From the NCBI RefSeq assembly GCF_009184895.1, contig NZ_WESE01000005.1, positions 186,001 to 250,000 on the forward strand: a stretch of 64,000 nucleotides of DNA. Reading direction: 5' to 3'. The stretch comes from Nostocoides sp. F2B08 (GTDB taxonomy: Bacteria; Actinomycetota; Actinomycetes; Actinomycetales; Dermatophilaceae). Every line of letters begins with the position of its first letter. Within the stretch, counting starts at the first letter, position 1. Positions 37,748 to 47,353 of the stretch are shown here, in pieces. The notes below the pieces were generated by a model. The model saw nothing but the letters and a program-made list of their open reading frames with translations. It was not told the DNA's origin and did not search any database. A program made the translations under genes and the position numbers.

Positions 37748-38611
37748 ATGCGCTGGTTGCCTCCGCTCGACCCGGCCGGCGCCAAGGCCGTGGTCACCGG
37801 CGCGGCCGGGGGGATGGGGGAGCATCTGGCCCGGGGCCTGGCCCGCCGGGGTGCCTCCGTCGTGATCGCCGACATCCGCCGCGAGCCGCTGCACGCCGTG
37901 CGTGACACCATTCGGGCCGAGAGTCCCGGCGTCGCGGTCCACGACTATGTCGTCGACCTGTCGGACTCGACCGCCGCCGACCACTTCGCGGCGTGGGTCG
38001 CCGCCGAGCACCCCGATCTGCGCATCCTCGTCAACAACGCCGGCGTCGCCCTCGGCGGCCGGCTGCACGAGGTCGAGCGCGACGACCTCGACTGGCTGCT
38101 CACGGTCAACCTGCTGACCCCAGTGCGGATGACGCACGCGCTCCTGCCGCTCCTGCTCGCCAACGGCGCCGCGACCGGAGGACAGGCGCACATCGTCACC
38201 CTCTCCTCACTCTTCGGGATCATCGCGCCACCCGGCCAGACGGCGTACAGCACCTCGAAGTTCGGTCTGCGCGGGTTCTCGGAGGCTTTGCGCCACGAGC
38301 TGCAGGCCGAGAAGGCGCCTTGCGGCCTGACCCAGGTCCACCCGGGCGGGATCCGCACCGACATCGCCCGCAACGCGCGGGTGGGGTCGGGGACCGACCC
38401 GGAGGAGGAGCGGGTGGCCCGCGAGGCCTTCGACCGGATGCTCCGCTTCCCGGCCGACCGCGCGGCCGAGCTGATCATCGAAGCGATGGTGGCCCGCAAC
38501 CCGCGGCTGCTCATCGGTGCGGACGCCAAGGCGCTGGCCGGACTGACCAGGCTGCTGCCGCGGCGGTACTGGTCACTCCTGCAACGTGGAGTGGATCTGG
38601 CGGGACGGTGA
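37748..38611 (+). CDS. Short-chain dehydrogenase/reductase
   Basis: 287 residues of the classical SDR family. NAD(P)-binding TGAAGGMGEHLARGL, NNAG (LVNNAGVALGG), and the catalytic Ser-Tyr-Lys in SSLFG and AYSTSKFG. A C-terminal extension (LLIGADAKALAGLTRLLP) resembles SDRs coupled to flavin monooxygenases. GGAAGGGAG lies before ATG 37748; an in-frame GTG at 37742 is an alternative. Its last 39 bases overlap the convergent MFS gene. Confidence 0.92.
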   Translation: MRWLPPLDPAGAKAVVTGAAGGMGEHLARGLARRGASVVIADIRREPLHAVRDTIRAESPGVAVHDYVVDLSDSTAADHFAAWVAAEHPDLRILVNNAGVALGGRLHEVERDDLDWLLTVNLLTPVRMTHALLPLLLANGAATGGQAHIVTLSSLFGIIAPPGQTAYSTSKFGLRGFSEALRHELQAEKAPCGLTQVHPGGIRTDIARNARVGSGTDPEEERVAREAFDRMLRFPADRAAELIIEAMVARNPRLLIGADAKALAGLTRLLPRRYWSLLQRGVDLAGR

Positions 38612-39991
38612 GGTCGCGGGCCGCTCCTGCGCGCGCAGGATCCGGACGGCGAGTGCGAACCCGAGCGCGACGACGAGCGCAGCCGTGCCGAAGCCGACCC
38701 CGGGGCGCAGCGGGAGGACGATCGCAAGCGCACCGCCGGCCACCCAGGACAGCTGCAGGGTCGTCTCCAGCCATGCGAAGACGCGGCTGTGCCGGGACTC
38801 CGGCACCTCGCTCTGGACGATCGAGTCGAGGCACAGCTTGCCGAGCTGGGCGGAGACGCCGCCCACGAATGCGAGGAGCAGGAGGCTCCAGAGGGCGTAG
38901 AACAGGGCGGCGACGAGGGCGCTCGCGACGCCGCCGAGACCGAGGACGACCAGGGTCGGTGTGGGGGGAGGCGCCACCTTGCGGTTGCCGAGAAGGGAGC
39001 CGACGACGTTGCCGACGCCGGCCGCTCCCACGGCGGCTCCGATGACGAGCGGGGTCGACCAGCCGGGGATCGGGTTCGCGCGGAGCAGGAAGAGCAGGAA
39101 CACGGTCAGGAAGGCGACGAGGAAGCGAGCGCCGCACATGATGACGAGGGCGTGCCGGACGCGGGGCGGCAGGTTGCGGATCCGCTCCTCCGGCCGGCTG
39201 CGCAGAGGTGGCCGGATCCGAGGGGTCTCGGCGGTCACCGGTGTGTCGACCTGGCTCGGCAGCCGGATCGCCATGACGGTGGCGACGATGTAGCCGACGA
39301 ACGCCAGGCGCAACGACCACTCCGGTCCGATCCGGCTCACCCCGCCCGCGAGTGCACCGCCGATCCCCATGCCGATCAGGCCCGCGATCATGATGCGCGA
39401 GTTCGCGGTGACGAGGTCGAGCCTCGGGGGGAGGAGGCGGGGGATCGCCGCCGCTCGGGCCACCGCGTAGGACCGAGATGCGACCAGGCAGACCAGCGCG
39501 AGCGGGAAGACCCACGGTGAGTCCGTGACGAGCGCCGACGCGAGGACCCAGGCGAAGAACCCGCGCACCGCCAGCGTCGTGCCGATCGCCCAGCGGCGGC
39601 CGTGCCGGAAGCGGTCCAGGACCGGGCCGACGAAGGGAGCGAGCAGGACGAAGGGCGCCATCGTCAGCAGCAGGAAGAAGGCGACAGCGCTGCGGGCCTC
39701 GTCGGTGGGCATCGCGAACACCGTCCCCGCAAGCGCGACGGTTAGAGCGGCGTCGGCACCGACCTGGACGGAGTGCATCTCGATGTAGCGGGCGAGGCCC
39801 GACTCGTCCGCACCGTCGCGGCGGGCGAAGGTGCGGAAGGCGCGCCCGGTGCGCTGGCCGCCCGTAGCCGTGGCCCGCGCCGTGGTCCGCGCTCCCGTGC
39901 GCACGGCGTGGCTGACCCGCCGGGTGCCCGCCGTGAACCGACGCGTCGGGCCACGGGTCGCGCGGCGGTCGATCGGCTCCACGGGGTCCAC
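38573..39991 (-). CDS. MFS transporter
   Basis: 472 residues with about twelve transmembrane helices of the major facilitator superfamily; the loop LDRFRHGRRWAIGTT between helices 2 and 3 matches the MFS signature region, and a cytoplasmic loop (PPLRSRPEERIRNLPP) divides the halves. An Arg/Thr-rich cytoplasmic head of about 60 residues is unusual. Probably an exporter; substrate unknown. GTG 39991 is preferred because GACAAT lies 6 bases upstream; an upstream GTG at 40060 in the same frame is possible. Confidence 0.85.
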   Translation of the reverse strand: MDPVEPIDRRATRGPTRRFTAGTRRVSHAVRTGARTTARATATGGQRTGRAFRTFARRDGADESGLARYIEMHSVQVGADAALTVALAGTVFAMPTDEARSAVAFFLLLTMAPFVLLAPFVGPVLDRFRHGRRWAIGTTLAVRGFFAWVLASALVTDSPWVFPLALVCLVASRSYAVARAAAIPRLLPPRLDLVTANSRIMIAGLIGMGIGGALAGGVSRIGPEWSLRLAFVGYIVATVMAIRLPSQVDTPVTAETPRIRPPLRSRPEERIRNLPPRVRHALVIMCGARFLVAFLTVFLLFLLRANPIPGWSTPLVIGAAVGAAGVGNVVGSLLGNRKVAPPPTPTLVVLGLGGVASALVAALFYALWSLLLLAFVGGVSAQLGKLCLDSIVQSEVPESRHSRVFAWLETTLQLSWVAGGALAIVLPLRPGVGFGTAALVVALGFALAVRILRAQERPATSPSRQIHSTLQE

Positions 39992-39997
39992 AGCAGC

Positions 39998-40003
39998 ATT
40001 GTC
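39998..40003 (-). promoter_or_regulatory. -10-like element of the MFS gene
   Basis: GACAAT on the minus strand, 6 bases before GTG 39991. Confidence 0.45.
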
Positions 40004-40090
40004 TCCCCCCGTCCGCCCGGGTGTGGTGCGAACCTCCCGGTTCGGGGCGAGATATCGCACCGGTCGGTCGAGTCCGCCCGGCGTCCTACC

Positions 40091-40420
40091 GCGGTTGGCA
40101 TGCCGGTGGACGTCGGAGTGGCCGGGAGCATGTCAGGGGCGTGGGATGTGGCGCGGTTGGCATGCCGGTGGGCGTCGGAGTGGATAGGGGCATGTCAGGG
40201 GCGTGGGATGTGGCGCGGTTGGCATGCCGGTGGGTTGCGCGTTGGACGAGGAGCATGTCAGGGGCGTGGGATGTGGCGCGGTTGGCATGCCGGTGGGGTA
40301 TCGCGTGGAGGAGGGGCATGTCAGGGGCGTGGGATGTGGCGCGGTCGGCATGCCGGTGCGCGTCGGAGTGCACGGGAGCATGTCAGGGGCGTGGGATGTG
40401 GCGCGGTCGGCATGCCGGTC
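40091..40420. repeat. Tandem repeat array, 62-63-bp period, five full units and a leading half unit
   Basis: A 43-bp core opens GCATGTCAGGGGCGTGGGAT and ends in GGCATGCCGGTG. Cores lie at 40128-40170, 40190-40232, 40253-40295, 40316-40358 and 40378-40420, with at most one or two differences between copies; a half core lies at 40091-40108. The intervals are 19-20 bp and differ in sequence, although several share CGTCGGAGTG. Each core contains the palindrome GGCATGCC. The array fills the divergent gap between the MFS and gamma-glutamyltransferase genes. Intervals are too short and too alike for CRISPR spacers, and no cas gene is near. Role unknown. Confidence 0.9.
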
Positions 40421-40449
40421 GTGGGTCCAGCCTCCCGTCGCCCGCCGGT

Positions 40450-40455
40450 TACGGT
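40450..40455 (+). promoter_or_regulatory. -10 element of the gamma-glutamyltransferase gene
   Basis: TACGGT, 6 bases, then ATG 40462; about 30 bp downstream of the repeat array. Confidence 0.55.
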
Positions 40456-40461
40456 GGGCGG

Positions 40462-42057
40462 ATGCTCAGCCTCCTCCCCGAGCCCCGGCCCGCCGTCCGC
40501 GCCGAGCACGGCGTCGTCGCCACGAGCCACCCCGCCGCGGCCGAGGCCGGCAGGGACATCCTGCGGGCGGGCGGCACGGCCGTCGACGCCGCCGTCGCCA
40601 CGGCAGCAGCCCTCACGGTCGTCGAGCCGACGTCGAACGGGATCGGCGGCGACGCCTTCGCGCTCGTGTGGGACGGCTCGCGCCTGCACGGCTACAACGG
40701 CTCGGGGCGGGCGCCCGCCGCCCTCACCGGACAGACACTGCGCGAGCTCGGCCACGATCAGGTCCCCCTCCACGGCTGGGCCGCCGTGACCGTGCCGGGG
40801 CAGGTGCGCGCCTGGGCCGACCTGCACGAGCGCTTCGGCCGGCTGCCGTGGGAGCGGGTGCTCGAGCCGGCCGTTCGCCTGGCGTCCGAGGGCTGCCCCG
40901 TGCCGCCCGTCGTCGCGCACTACTGGGAGCGCGGGCTCGCGGCGGCGGCCGGTCTCACCGGCCCGGAGTTCGCGGGCTTCGTCCCGACCTTCGCGCCGAC
41001 CGGTGGTGCGCCGCGCGTCGGCGACACCGTCCGGCTTCCCGACCACGCCCGCACCTTGAGCCGGCTCGCCGAGTGCGGAGCCGACGACTTCTACACGGGC
41101 GGGATCGGCCGCGCCATCGCCGAGTTCGCCTCCCGGACGGGAGGGTTCCTCACAGCCGAGGACCTGGCCCGCCACGAGGGCGAGTGGGTGGAGCCGGTGA
41201 TTACCGCATACAGGGGGTATGCGGTGGCCGAGATCCCACCGAACGGCCAGGGGATCGCGGCGCTGGTCGCCCTCGGAATCCTCGAGGGTCTCGACCTCGG
41301 GCCCGACCCGGCCGACCCGACCGCGCTGCACCTGCAGATCGAGGCGATGCGACTCGCCTTCGCCGACACGTTCGCGCACGTCGGCGACCCGCAGCACGTG
41401 GCTGTGCCGACGTCGGGGCTTCTCGACGCCGGCTACCTGGCCGGGCGGCGGTCGCTCATCGGCGAGCGTGCGTCCGAGGTGCGTTCGGGATCACCGCCGC
41501 GTGGCGGCACCGTTCTGCTCTGCACCGCCGACGCGAACGGCACGACGGTCGGCCTGATCCAGTCCAACTTCCACGGCTTCGGATCCGGCGTCGTCGTGCC
41601 TGGCTGGGGGATAGCCCTGCAGAACCGGGGGAGCGGATTCGTCCTGGACGAGGGACATCCCAACGAGCTGCGCCCCGGGCGAAGGCCGTTCCACACGATC
41701 ATCCCTGGGTTCCTGCTCCGACATACCGAGGCGGGTGGGCTCGAACCGGTCGGGCCGTTCGGCGTCATGGGCGGCCACATGCAGGCGCAGGGGCACGTGC
41801 AGGTCGTCCTGCAGACGGTCGCCGGTGCCGATCCCCAGGAGGCCCTCGACGCGCCGAGGTGGCGCGTCGAGGGTGACGTCGTGCTGCTCGAGCCGGGGCT
41901 GGCCGACGCGGCCGACGCGCTGCGACGCCGCGGCCACGCGGTGCGGGTCGGCACCGACGGCGGCTTCGGGCGGGGGCAGGCGATCTGGCGAAGTCCCGAG
42001 GGTGGGTGGGTGGCCGGCAGCGAGACCCGGTGTGACGGGCTCGCCGCCGGCTACTGA
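40462..42057 (+). CDS. ggt: Gamma-glutamyltransferase family protein
   Basis: 531 residues of the Ntn-hydrolase family that self-cleaves before a catalytic Thr. Thr350 in PPRGGTVLLCTADANGTTVG is the expected cleavage point and nucleophile. Conserved marks: SNGIGGDAF, EIPPNGQGI and the glycine-rich FGVMGGHMQAQGH. There is no signal peptide, so it is likely cytoplasmic, unlike E. coli Ggt; it may act on glutathione-like or other gamma-glutamyl compounds, or as an acylase. ATG 40462 is supported by TACGGT. A longer open frame from 40021 runs through the tandem repeats and is rejected. Confidence 0.92.
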   Translation: MLSLLPEPRPAVRAEHGVVATSHPAAAEAGRDILRAGGTAVDAAVATAAALTVVEPTSNGIGGDAFALVWDGSRLHGYNGSGRAPAALTGQTLRELGHDQVPLHGWAAVTVPGQVRAWADLHERFGRLPWERVLEPAVRLASEGCPVPPVVAHYWERGLAAAAGLTGPEFAGFVPTFAPTGGAPRVGDTVRLPDHARTLSRLAECGADDFYTGGIGRAIAEFASRTGGFLTAEDLARHEGEWVEPVITAYRGYAVAEIPPNGQGIAALVALGILEGLDLGPDPADPTALHLQIEAMRLAFADTFAHVGDPQHVAVPTSGLLDAGYLAGRRSLIGERASEVRSGSPPRGGTVLLCTADANGTTVGLIQSNFHGFGSGVVVPGWGIALQNRGSGFVLDEGHPNELRPGRRPFHTIIPGFLLRHTEAGGLEPVGPFGVMGGHMQAQGHVQVVLQTVAGADPQEALDAPRWRVEGDVVLLEPGLADAADALRRRGHAVRVGTDGGFGRGQAIWRSPEGGWVAGSETRCDGLAAGY

Positions 42058-42112
42058 CCCAGGGTCTCGCTCCCGAGGACCCGACTCGCCCGCCGGCCCC
42101 TGACCGCTCCCG

Positions 42113-43276
42113 TCAGTGCCGCGCTTTGAGCTGATCCCGGGAACCTGGCGGGCGGTAGCCGGTCGGCTCACCCTCGCCCAGGTCGACGATCGCGGCGACC
42201 GGTCCGCCGCCCTCGGGGCCCTGGTGCGCGGCGGAGACCGACACGAACACGGCGGGGTCGCCGGTGACGGCTGCGGTCACGCCGCCGACGCAGGACTTGA
42301 TCTGGCGGTGCCAGTGCACGTCGGAGTCGTCGAGCATCGCGTTGCGGCGGCCGTGCACCTCCCCGTCGAGCGAGGCCTCGCACTTGAGGAAGACGTTGAC
42401 GAGCCGGCCGTCGATGTCGCTGGTGTGCGGACGCTCGGGCAGGTCGAGTCCGGCGTCCTTGATCGCCGCCCAGATGCCGTCCTGGTCGAGCGCGTCCTGC
42501 ATGACGGAGTGGCCGATGCGGTACCGGCCACCGACTCCGCGGGCGTTGCCGACGACGACGACCTGGGCCTGGTCGAGCTCGACACCGGAGGAGCAGGACG
42601 CGACCGAGGAGTACAGGTCGCGGTTGTGCATGACGTCCTCGTCGCTCGGCATCTCGATCTCGCCCAGAGCGACCGCGATGCCGAGGGCGGTGCAGCCGTT
42701 CGACAGGTCCATCGACTCGTGGGTGTGCTCGGTCCACACCTTCTGGCCGCGGGACTTGGCGTCGCGGATCGTGTGGATCGTGAGCAGCGGCGTCTTGGTC
42801 TGCACGTAGTGCACGTCGGCGGGGTCGGTGATGCCCGCTCGCTCCATGGCGACCTTCACGGCGTCGGCGACCTTGGTGATCATCGGGGTGTAGCCGATCT
42901 CCTCGGGTGCCAGCGGCTCGGACATCGCGAAGCCGACGGTGAGCCGAAGGTCGTCGCTGGGCTCGGCCTGCTCCGGAGCGACGGTCGCGAAGATCGTCGC
43001 GTGCGGGCTGATCACGCCGTCGGTTCCGCCGGACCAGACGATCGGGATCTCCTTGACCTTGGCCGGGTCGGCGCCCTTCTCGACGAGGATCTCGCGGAAG
43101 GCGCGGTCGGCGATGATGCGGGTGTAGTCGTTGACCCCGCCGTTGCCCTCGGTCTTGCCGATGATGGCGATGACGCGGTCGGCCGCCATGACCCCGTCGT
43201 CGATGAGGGTGCCGAGCTCGCTCGCGTCGGACACGGAGTGCAGCGGGACCTTGCGGACCTCGATGGCGTCAGGCAT
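42113..43276 (-). CDS. Ring-opening amidohydrolase (cyanuric acid hydrolase / barbiturase family)
   Basis: 387 residues of the AtzD/TrzD/barbiturase family, which opens cyanuric acid or barbituric acid rings. The fold has three similar units, each giving a Ser and a Lys; the Ser-bearing motifs are visible as [17 protein letters not shown] and [13 protein letters not shown], and a Lys in [10 protein letters not shown]. Cyanuric acid and barbiturate cannot be separated from sequence alone. AAAGGAA precedes ATG 43276. Carbamate kinase is the next gene upstream (134-bp gap, same strand), which fits recovery of ATP from a carbamoyl-bearing breakdown product. TTGGCG, half of the shared operator motif, lies just upstream of the start. 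Confidence 0.93.
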   Translation of the reverse strand: MPDAIEVRKVPLHSVSDASELGTLIDDGVMAADRVIAIIGKTEGNGGVNDYTRIIADRAFREILVEKGADPAKVKEIPIVWSGGTDGVISPHATIFATVAPEQAEPSDDLRLTVGFAMSEPLAPEEIGYTPMITKVADAVKVAMERAGITDPADVHYVQTKTPLLTIHTIRDAKSRGQKVWTEHTHESMDLSNGCTALGIAVALGEIEMPSDEDVMHNRDLYSSVASCSSGVELDQAQVVVVGNARGVGGRYRIGHSVMQDALDQDGIWAAIKDAGLDLPERPHTSDIDGRLVNVFLKCEASLDGEVHGRRNAMLDDSDVHWHRQIKSCVGGVTAAVTGDPAVFVSVSAAHQGPEGGGPVAAIVDLGEGEPTGYRPPGSRDQLKARH

Positions 43277-43410
43277 GTTCTGCGGTTCCTTTCTGTTGGC
43301 GAATCCACCGTCGGTGGGTGTCAGGTCGATTCGGTATGCAGTGCTCGGCTCTGCGGTCTGGGGCGGGTGTTCCTGTGGTCGGGTGGTGCGGTCGCTCGTC
43401 GTCGGTCAGG

Positions 43411-44346
43411 TCACCGAGAGCCGGAGATCACGGTGCCGAAACCGGCGTCGACGGCCTCGACGATCCGGTCGAGGGAGGTGATGATGCTCCGACCGCCGGT
43501 GCGTGCGAAGCGGAGCGCCGCCTCGACCTTGGGCCCCATCGACCCGGACGCGAACTGGCCGTCCCGGGCATACCCTTCCATCTGCGCGACCGAGACCTGC
43601 TCGATCCGCTGCGCGTGGTCGGTGCCGTAGTCGAGGATGGCGTGGTCGACATCCGTGGCGATGACCAGCGCATCGACACCGAGGTCGGTGGCGAGGAGGG
43701 CGGCGGTGAGGTCCTTGTCGATGACCGCCTCGACGCCGCTCAGCCGACCGGAGTCCTCTCGGACGACGGGGATCCCCCCACCGCCGGCGGCGACGACGAC
43801 GTAGCCGGCGTCGACGAGGGTCCGGATCGTCTCCGTCTCGAGGACCTGGCGGGGCTCGGGTGAGGCCACCACTCGGCGCCAGCCCCGCTCGCCGCGGTCC
43901 TCCCAGGTCTGGCCGTGCTCGATCATCCGCTCGGCCTGCTCCCGGTCCAGATAGCGCCCGATCGGCTTGGTCGGGCGGCTGAAGCCGGAGTCGTCCGCAT
44001 CGACCAGAGTGCGTGAGACGAGGGCGGCCACCTGCTTGGCGATGCCGCGGGAGGCGAGGGCGGCCTCGAGGGCGTTCAGGGCGACGAAGCCGATCGTGCC
44101 CTGGGTCTGGGCCCCGCACCAGTCGAGTGGAACGGGCGGGACGACGTGGGCCGCGATCTCGTTCTTGACGAGCAGGTTGCCCACCTGGGGACCGTTGCCG
44201 TGGGTGAGCACGACCTCGTGCCCCTCGGCCGTCAGGGCGGCGACGCTCTCCATGGCGCCGGTGATGGCGGCGATCTGGGCCGCCGGGGTGGCGCTGCCGT
44301 CGGCGGCGGTCATGGCGTTGCCGCCGAGTGCGAGCAGGACCCTCAT
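43411..44346 (-). CDS. arcC: Carbamate kinase
   Basis: Makes ATP from carbamoyl phosphate and ADP. 311 residues of the amino acid kinase family. The N-terminal LLALGGNAM, the HGNGPQVGNLL loop, the AGGGGIPVV segment and the C-terminal GSMGPKVEAALRFA are diagnostic. There are three in-frame starts (GTG 44367, ATG 44352, ATG 44346); the last lies 8 bases after TACAGT and is preferred. No arginine deiminase genes are near; the neighbour is the ring-opening amidohydrolase, so carbamoyl phosphate probably comes from heterocycle or ureide breakdown. An inverted repeat sits just upstream of the likely promoter. Confidence 0.95.
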   Translation of the reverse strand: MRVLLALGGNAMTAADGSATPAAQIAAITGAMESVAALTAEGHEVVLTHGNGPQVGNLLVKNEIAAHVVPPVPLDWCGAQTQGTIGFVALNALEAALASRGIAKQVAALVSRTLVDADDSGFSRPTKPIGRYLDREQAERMIEHGQTWEDRGERGWRRVVASPEPRQVLETETIRTLVDAGYVVVAAGGGGIPVVREDSGRLSGVEAVIDKDLTAALLATDLGVDALVIATDVDHAILDYGTDHAQRIEQVSVAQMEGYARDGQFASGSMGPKVEAALRFARTGGRSIITSLDRIVEAVDAGFGTVISGSR

Positions 44347-44354
44347 GCTCATCG

Positions 44355-44399
44355 ACTGTATGGACACCGCGTGCTCGGGGCGTTGGCATCATCTGCCGA
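44355..44399 (-). promoter_or_regulatory. Promoter and operator of the carbamate kinase gene
   Basis: Minus-strand -10-like TACAGT at 44355-44360. Upstream, the inverted repeat TTGGCA-N5-TGCCGA occupies 44383-44399 and touches the expected -35 region. The same 6-5-6 layout occurs at 54694-54710 and 61830-61846. A further half site, TTGGCG, lies at 44414-44419. Confidence 0.65.
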
Positions 44400-44529
44400 A
44401 CAGATGGCCGATCGTTGGCGGACTTCACCGGGGCCGGTGGCGTCCGCGCGCTACGAACACGCGATGGACACGCCATGGACACGGGACGAACACGATGCGA
44501 GCGCGCCCCAGACTCGGGCGATGTCCCGG

Positions 44530-45330
44530 TCAGTGGGCGGCGGACTGGGTGCCGTCGTGTGCCTCGACGACGATCACCTCGTCGATCTCGCTGCGCAGGA
44601 GGGCCGCGGCCTCGTCGTCGATGGCCGCGTCGGTGACGATGACGTTCGCCTCGTGCAGCTGGGCCATCGTCGTCAGCCCGACCGTGCCCCACTTGCTCGA
44701 GTCGGCCACCACGACGAGGCGGCTCGCGGCTCCGATCATCGCGCGGTTGGTCTCGGCCTCGAGCAGGTTGGGCGTGGTGAAGCCGGTCTCCGGATGCATG
44801 CCATGCACGCCGAGGAAGCACGTATCGACGTGGAGGGAGCGCCAGGCGGCGACGGCGAGCGGGCCGACGAGGGCGTCCGAGGGGGTCCGCTCACCACCGG
44901 TGAGCAGGATCGTCATGGAGTCCGACCCCGCCTGTTCGAGCACCTCGGCGACCCGGGCGGAGTTCGTGATGACCGTCAGCTCGGGGATGTGGCCGAGGTG
45001 GCGCGCGAGCGTATGCGTCGTCGTGCCCGCGGAGACGGCGATGGCGGACCCCGGTTCGACGAGCTGGGCGGCTACCCGGGCGATGGCCTCCTTCTCGGCC
45101 TGCTGGCGCTCGCTCTTGATCGCGAAGCCCGGCTCGGCCGCCGACTTCTCGTGGCGCACCCGTGCGCCGCCGTGGACCTTGATGAGCATGCCCGCCTGCT
45201 GCATCGCCTTGAGGTCGCGACGGACGGTCATGTCCGAGACCCCGAGCATCTCCGCGAGATGGCTGACCCGGACCGCCCCCGTCCGGTCGAGCTCGGCGAG
45301 GATCATCGTCTGCCGCTGGGTCGCGAGCAC
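44530..45330 (-). CDS. DeoR-family transcriptional regulator
   Basis: 266 residues. N-terminal DeoR helix-turn-helix (VSHLAEMLGVSDMTVRRDL), then the DeoRC sugar-phosphate sensor domain (IAVSAGTTTHTLARHL; VADSSKWG). GTG 45330 starts VLATQRQTMILAEL, the usual DeoR N-terminus, 5 bases after the beta-galactosidase stop; the open frame further upstream is a shadow. The operon position makes it the likely repressor of the galactosidase and the divergent sugar ABC transporter, released by a phosphorylated sugar. Confidence 0.93.
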   Translation of the reverse strand: MLATQRQTMILAELDRTGAVRVSHLAEMLGVSDMTVRRDLKAMQQAGMLIKVHGGARVRHEKSAAEPGFAIKSERQQAEKEAIARVAAQLVEPGSAIAVSAGTTTHTLARHLGHIPELTVITNSARVAEVLEQAGSDSMTILLTGGERTPSDALVGPLAVAAWRSLHVDTCFLGVHGMHPETGFTTPNLLEAETNRAMIGAASRLVVVADSSKWGTVGLTTMAQLHEANVIVTDAAIDDEAAALLRSEIDEVIVVEAHDGTQSAAH

Positions 45331-45335
45331 GTCGC

Positions 45336-47327
45336 TCAGCCTCTGTGCTCCCGCAGGACGGCCACAGATCCGGCGGCCACCGCATGCACCCCGGACGCCT
45401 GTCGGTCCGCGACGAGATCGTGGCCGCTGCAGGCGACCTCGACCGGCTCGTCCGTGTGGTTGACGAGGAACAGCCACGACGTGCCGTCCTCGCCGTGACG
45501 CCGCAGGGCCTCCACGCCGGGTGGGACGTCCGCGACCTGCGGCACCCCGGCGTCGCCCACGACCTCGGCCAGCACACGGTCGAGGTCGCGCTGGTCGAGC
45601 CGGGTGGCGAGATAGGTCGCCGAGCCGGCCCCGACCCGGTTGCGAGTGATCGCGGGTGCTCCGGGGACCGGACCGTCGACGAACGTGGCGAGCACGTCGG
45701 CTCCCACGCTGCGGACGTCCTCGGCCCAGACCGTCCCGCGGGACCCGTCGCTCAGCGTCACGGTCTCGTTCTCGCGCAGCGGCGTGAACTCCTCGGAGAC
45801 GATGCCGAGCATCTCTCGGAACGCGCCCGGATACCCCCCGAGCCGGATGTGGTCCGACTCGTCGACGATGCCGCTGAAGTATGTGACGACGACGTGGGCG
45901 CCGGACTCGGCGGCGGCCCGCACGGCCGCCGCGCCGGCGTCCGTCACGAGGTAGAGGACCGGCACGACGATCACGCGATACCCGGTGAGATCGGTCTCCG
46001 GATGGACCACGTCGACCCCGATCCCGCAGTCCGTCAGCGAACGATGGACGGACTCGACCGTGTCCCAGTAGCGCACGTCCTCGCTCGGGTGGGCGTCCAG
46101 CTCGCAGGCCCACCACGCCTGCCAGTCGAAGAGGACCGCCACCTCGTTGCGTGAGCGTGCCCCCGCCACCTCGCTGATCGCGGCGAGGGTGCGTCCGAGC
46201 CCGACCACCTCACGCCATAGCCGGCTGTCCGTGCCGGCGTGCGGGACGAGGCCGCTGTGGAACTTCTCCGCTCCGGCCCGCGAGGCCCGCCACTGGAAGA
46301 ACAGGACGCCGTCCGCGCCCCGGGCGACGTGCTGCAGTGCCGAGCGCAGCAGCTCTCCGGGGCGTTTGGCGACGTTGCGGGGCTGCCAGTTCACGGCGCT
46401 CGTCGACGTCTCCATGAGCAGCCACGGCTCGCCGCCGGCCACGCCCCGCACGAGGTCCGAGCTGAAGGCCAGGCCACGGTGGTTCTCGGGATCGGCTGCC
46501 GTGAGGTAGTGGTCGTTGGCCACGACGTCGAGCTCCGGACCCCACCGGAAGTAGTCCATCTCGCCCTCGTGCGGCATCACCATGAAGTTCGTCGTCACCG
46601 GGATGTCGGGTGTGAGCTCTTTGAGGATGTCGCGTTCGCCGAGGTAGATCGCGAGCGCCGCGTCGGAGGAGAACCGGTGGAAGTCGAGCTGGTGCGTGGG
46701 GTTGACGAAGGCGGGGGCGGCGCGCGGCGGCTGGATCTCGGCGAAGTCGTCGTAGCGCTGCGACCAGAACGCGGTCCCCCATGCCTCGTTGAGCGCCTCG
46801 ACGGAGCCGTAGCGCACCTCGAGCCAGCTCCGGAACGCACGGGCGCTCTCGTCGCAGTAGCAGAGCACGTTGTGGCAGCCGATCTCGTTGTTCACATGCC
46901 ACATGACGACGGCGGGGTGGGACCCGTAGCGCTCCGCGAGTGCGCGGACGATCCGGTGTGAGTGCTCCCGGTAGACCGGCGAGCTCGGGCAGTAGGCCTG
47001 TCGTCCACCGGTCCAGAGAGTGACCCCTTCAGCGGTGACCGGCAGCATCTCGGGGTGGCGGTGGGCCAGCCACGGGGGCGGCGAGGCCGTGGCGGTGGCG
47101 AGGTCGACGGCGATACCGCCGGCGTGTAGCAGGTCGATGACCTCGTCCAGCCAGTCGAAGCGCAGCTCACCCGGACGCGGTTCGAGGTGCGCCCAGGAGA
47201 AGACCCCGAGGGTGACGATGTTGACCCCGGCCTCCTGCATGAGGCGCACGTCCTCGTCCCAGACCTCGCGGGGCCACTGCTCCGGGTTGTAGTCGCCACC
47301 GAAGGCGATCGTCGGCCACGCGCGCAT
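45336..47327 (-). CDS. Beta-galactosidase, glycoside hydrolase family 42
   Basis: 663 residues. GH42 starts with FGGDYNPEQWP. The acid/base Glu148 is in WHVNNEIGCHN and the nucleophile Glu306 in WLLMETSTSAVNW. The trimerisation domain and the C-terminal beta domain complete the normal length. Two Cys in CHNVLCYC lie where GH42 enzymes often bind zinc. No signal peptide: it acts in the cytoplasm on imported galactosides. ATG 47327 replaces a longer start at 47396. It is transcribed divergently from the sugar-binding lipoprotein gene with 270 bp between starts. Confidence 0.95.
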   Translation of the reverse strand: MRAWPTIAFGGDYNPEQWPREVWDEDVRLMQEAGVNIVTLGVFSWAHLEPRPGELRFDWLDEVIDLLHAGGIAVDLATATASPPPWLAHRHPEMLPVTAEGVTLWTGGRQAYCPSSPVYREHSHRIVRALAERYGSHPAVVMWHVNNEIGCHNVLCYCDESARAFRSWLEVRYGSVEALNEAWGTAFWSQRYDDFAEIQPPRAAPAFVNPTHQLDFHRFSSDAALAIYLGERDILKELTPDIPVTTNFMVMPHEGEMDYFRWGPELDVVANDHYLTAADPENHRGLAFSSDLVRGVAGGEPWLLMETSTSAVNWQPRNVAKRPGELLRSALQHVARGADGVLFFQWRASRAGAEKFHSGLVPHAGTDSRLWREVVGLGRTLAAISEVAGARSRNEVAVLFDWQAWWACELDAHPSEDVRYWDTVESVHRSLTDCGIGVDVVHPETDLTGYRVIVVPVLYLVTDAGAAAVRAAAESGAHVVVTYFSGIVDESDHIRLGGYPGAFREMLGIVSEEFTPLRENETVTLSDGSRGTVWAEDVRSVGADVLATFVDGPVPGAPAITRNRVGAGSATYLATRLDQRDLDRVLAEVVGDAGVPQVADVPPGVEALRRHGEDGTSWLFLVNHTDEPVEVACSGHDLVADRQASGVHAVAAGSVAVLREHRG

Positions 47328-47353
47328 GGCACAAGAGTCGCGGTCCGGCGATG

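Noticed and set aside
40091-40420. Tandem array as a CRISPR locus
   Set aside because: Cores are 43 bp with intervals of only 19-20 bp, several intervals share CGTCGGAGTG, and no cas gene is near.
40021-40461. N-terminal extension of the gamma-glutamyltransferase through the tandem repeats
   Set aside because: The frame stays open only because GC-rich repeats lack stops; the conserved protein starts at 40462 and TACGGT lies 6 bases before it.
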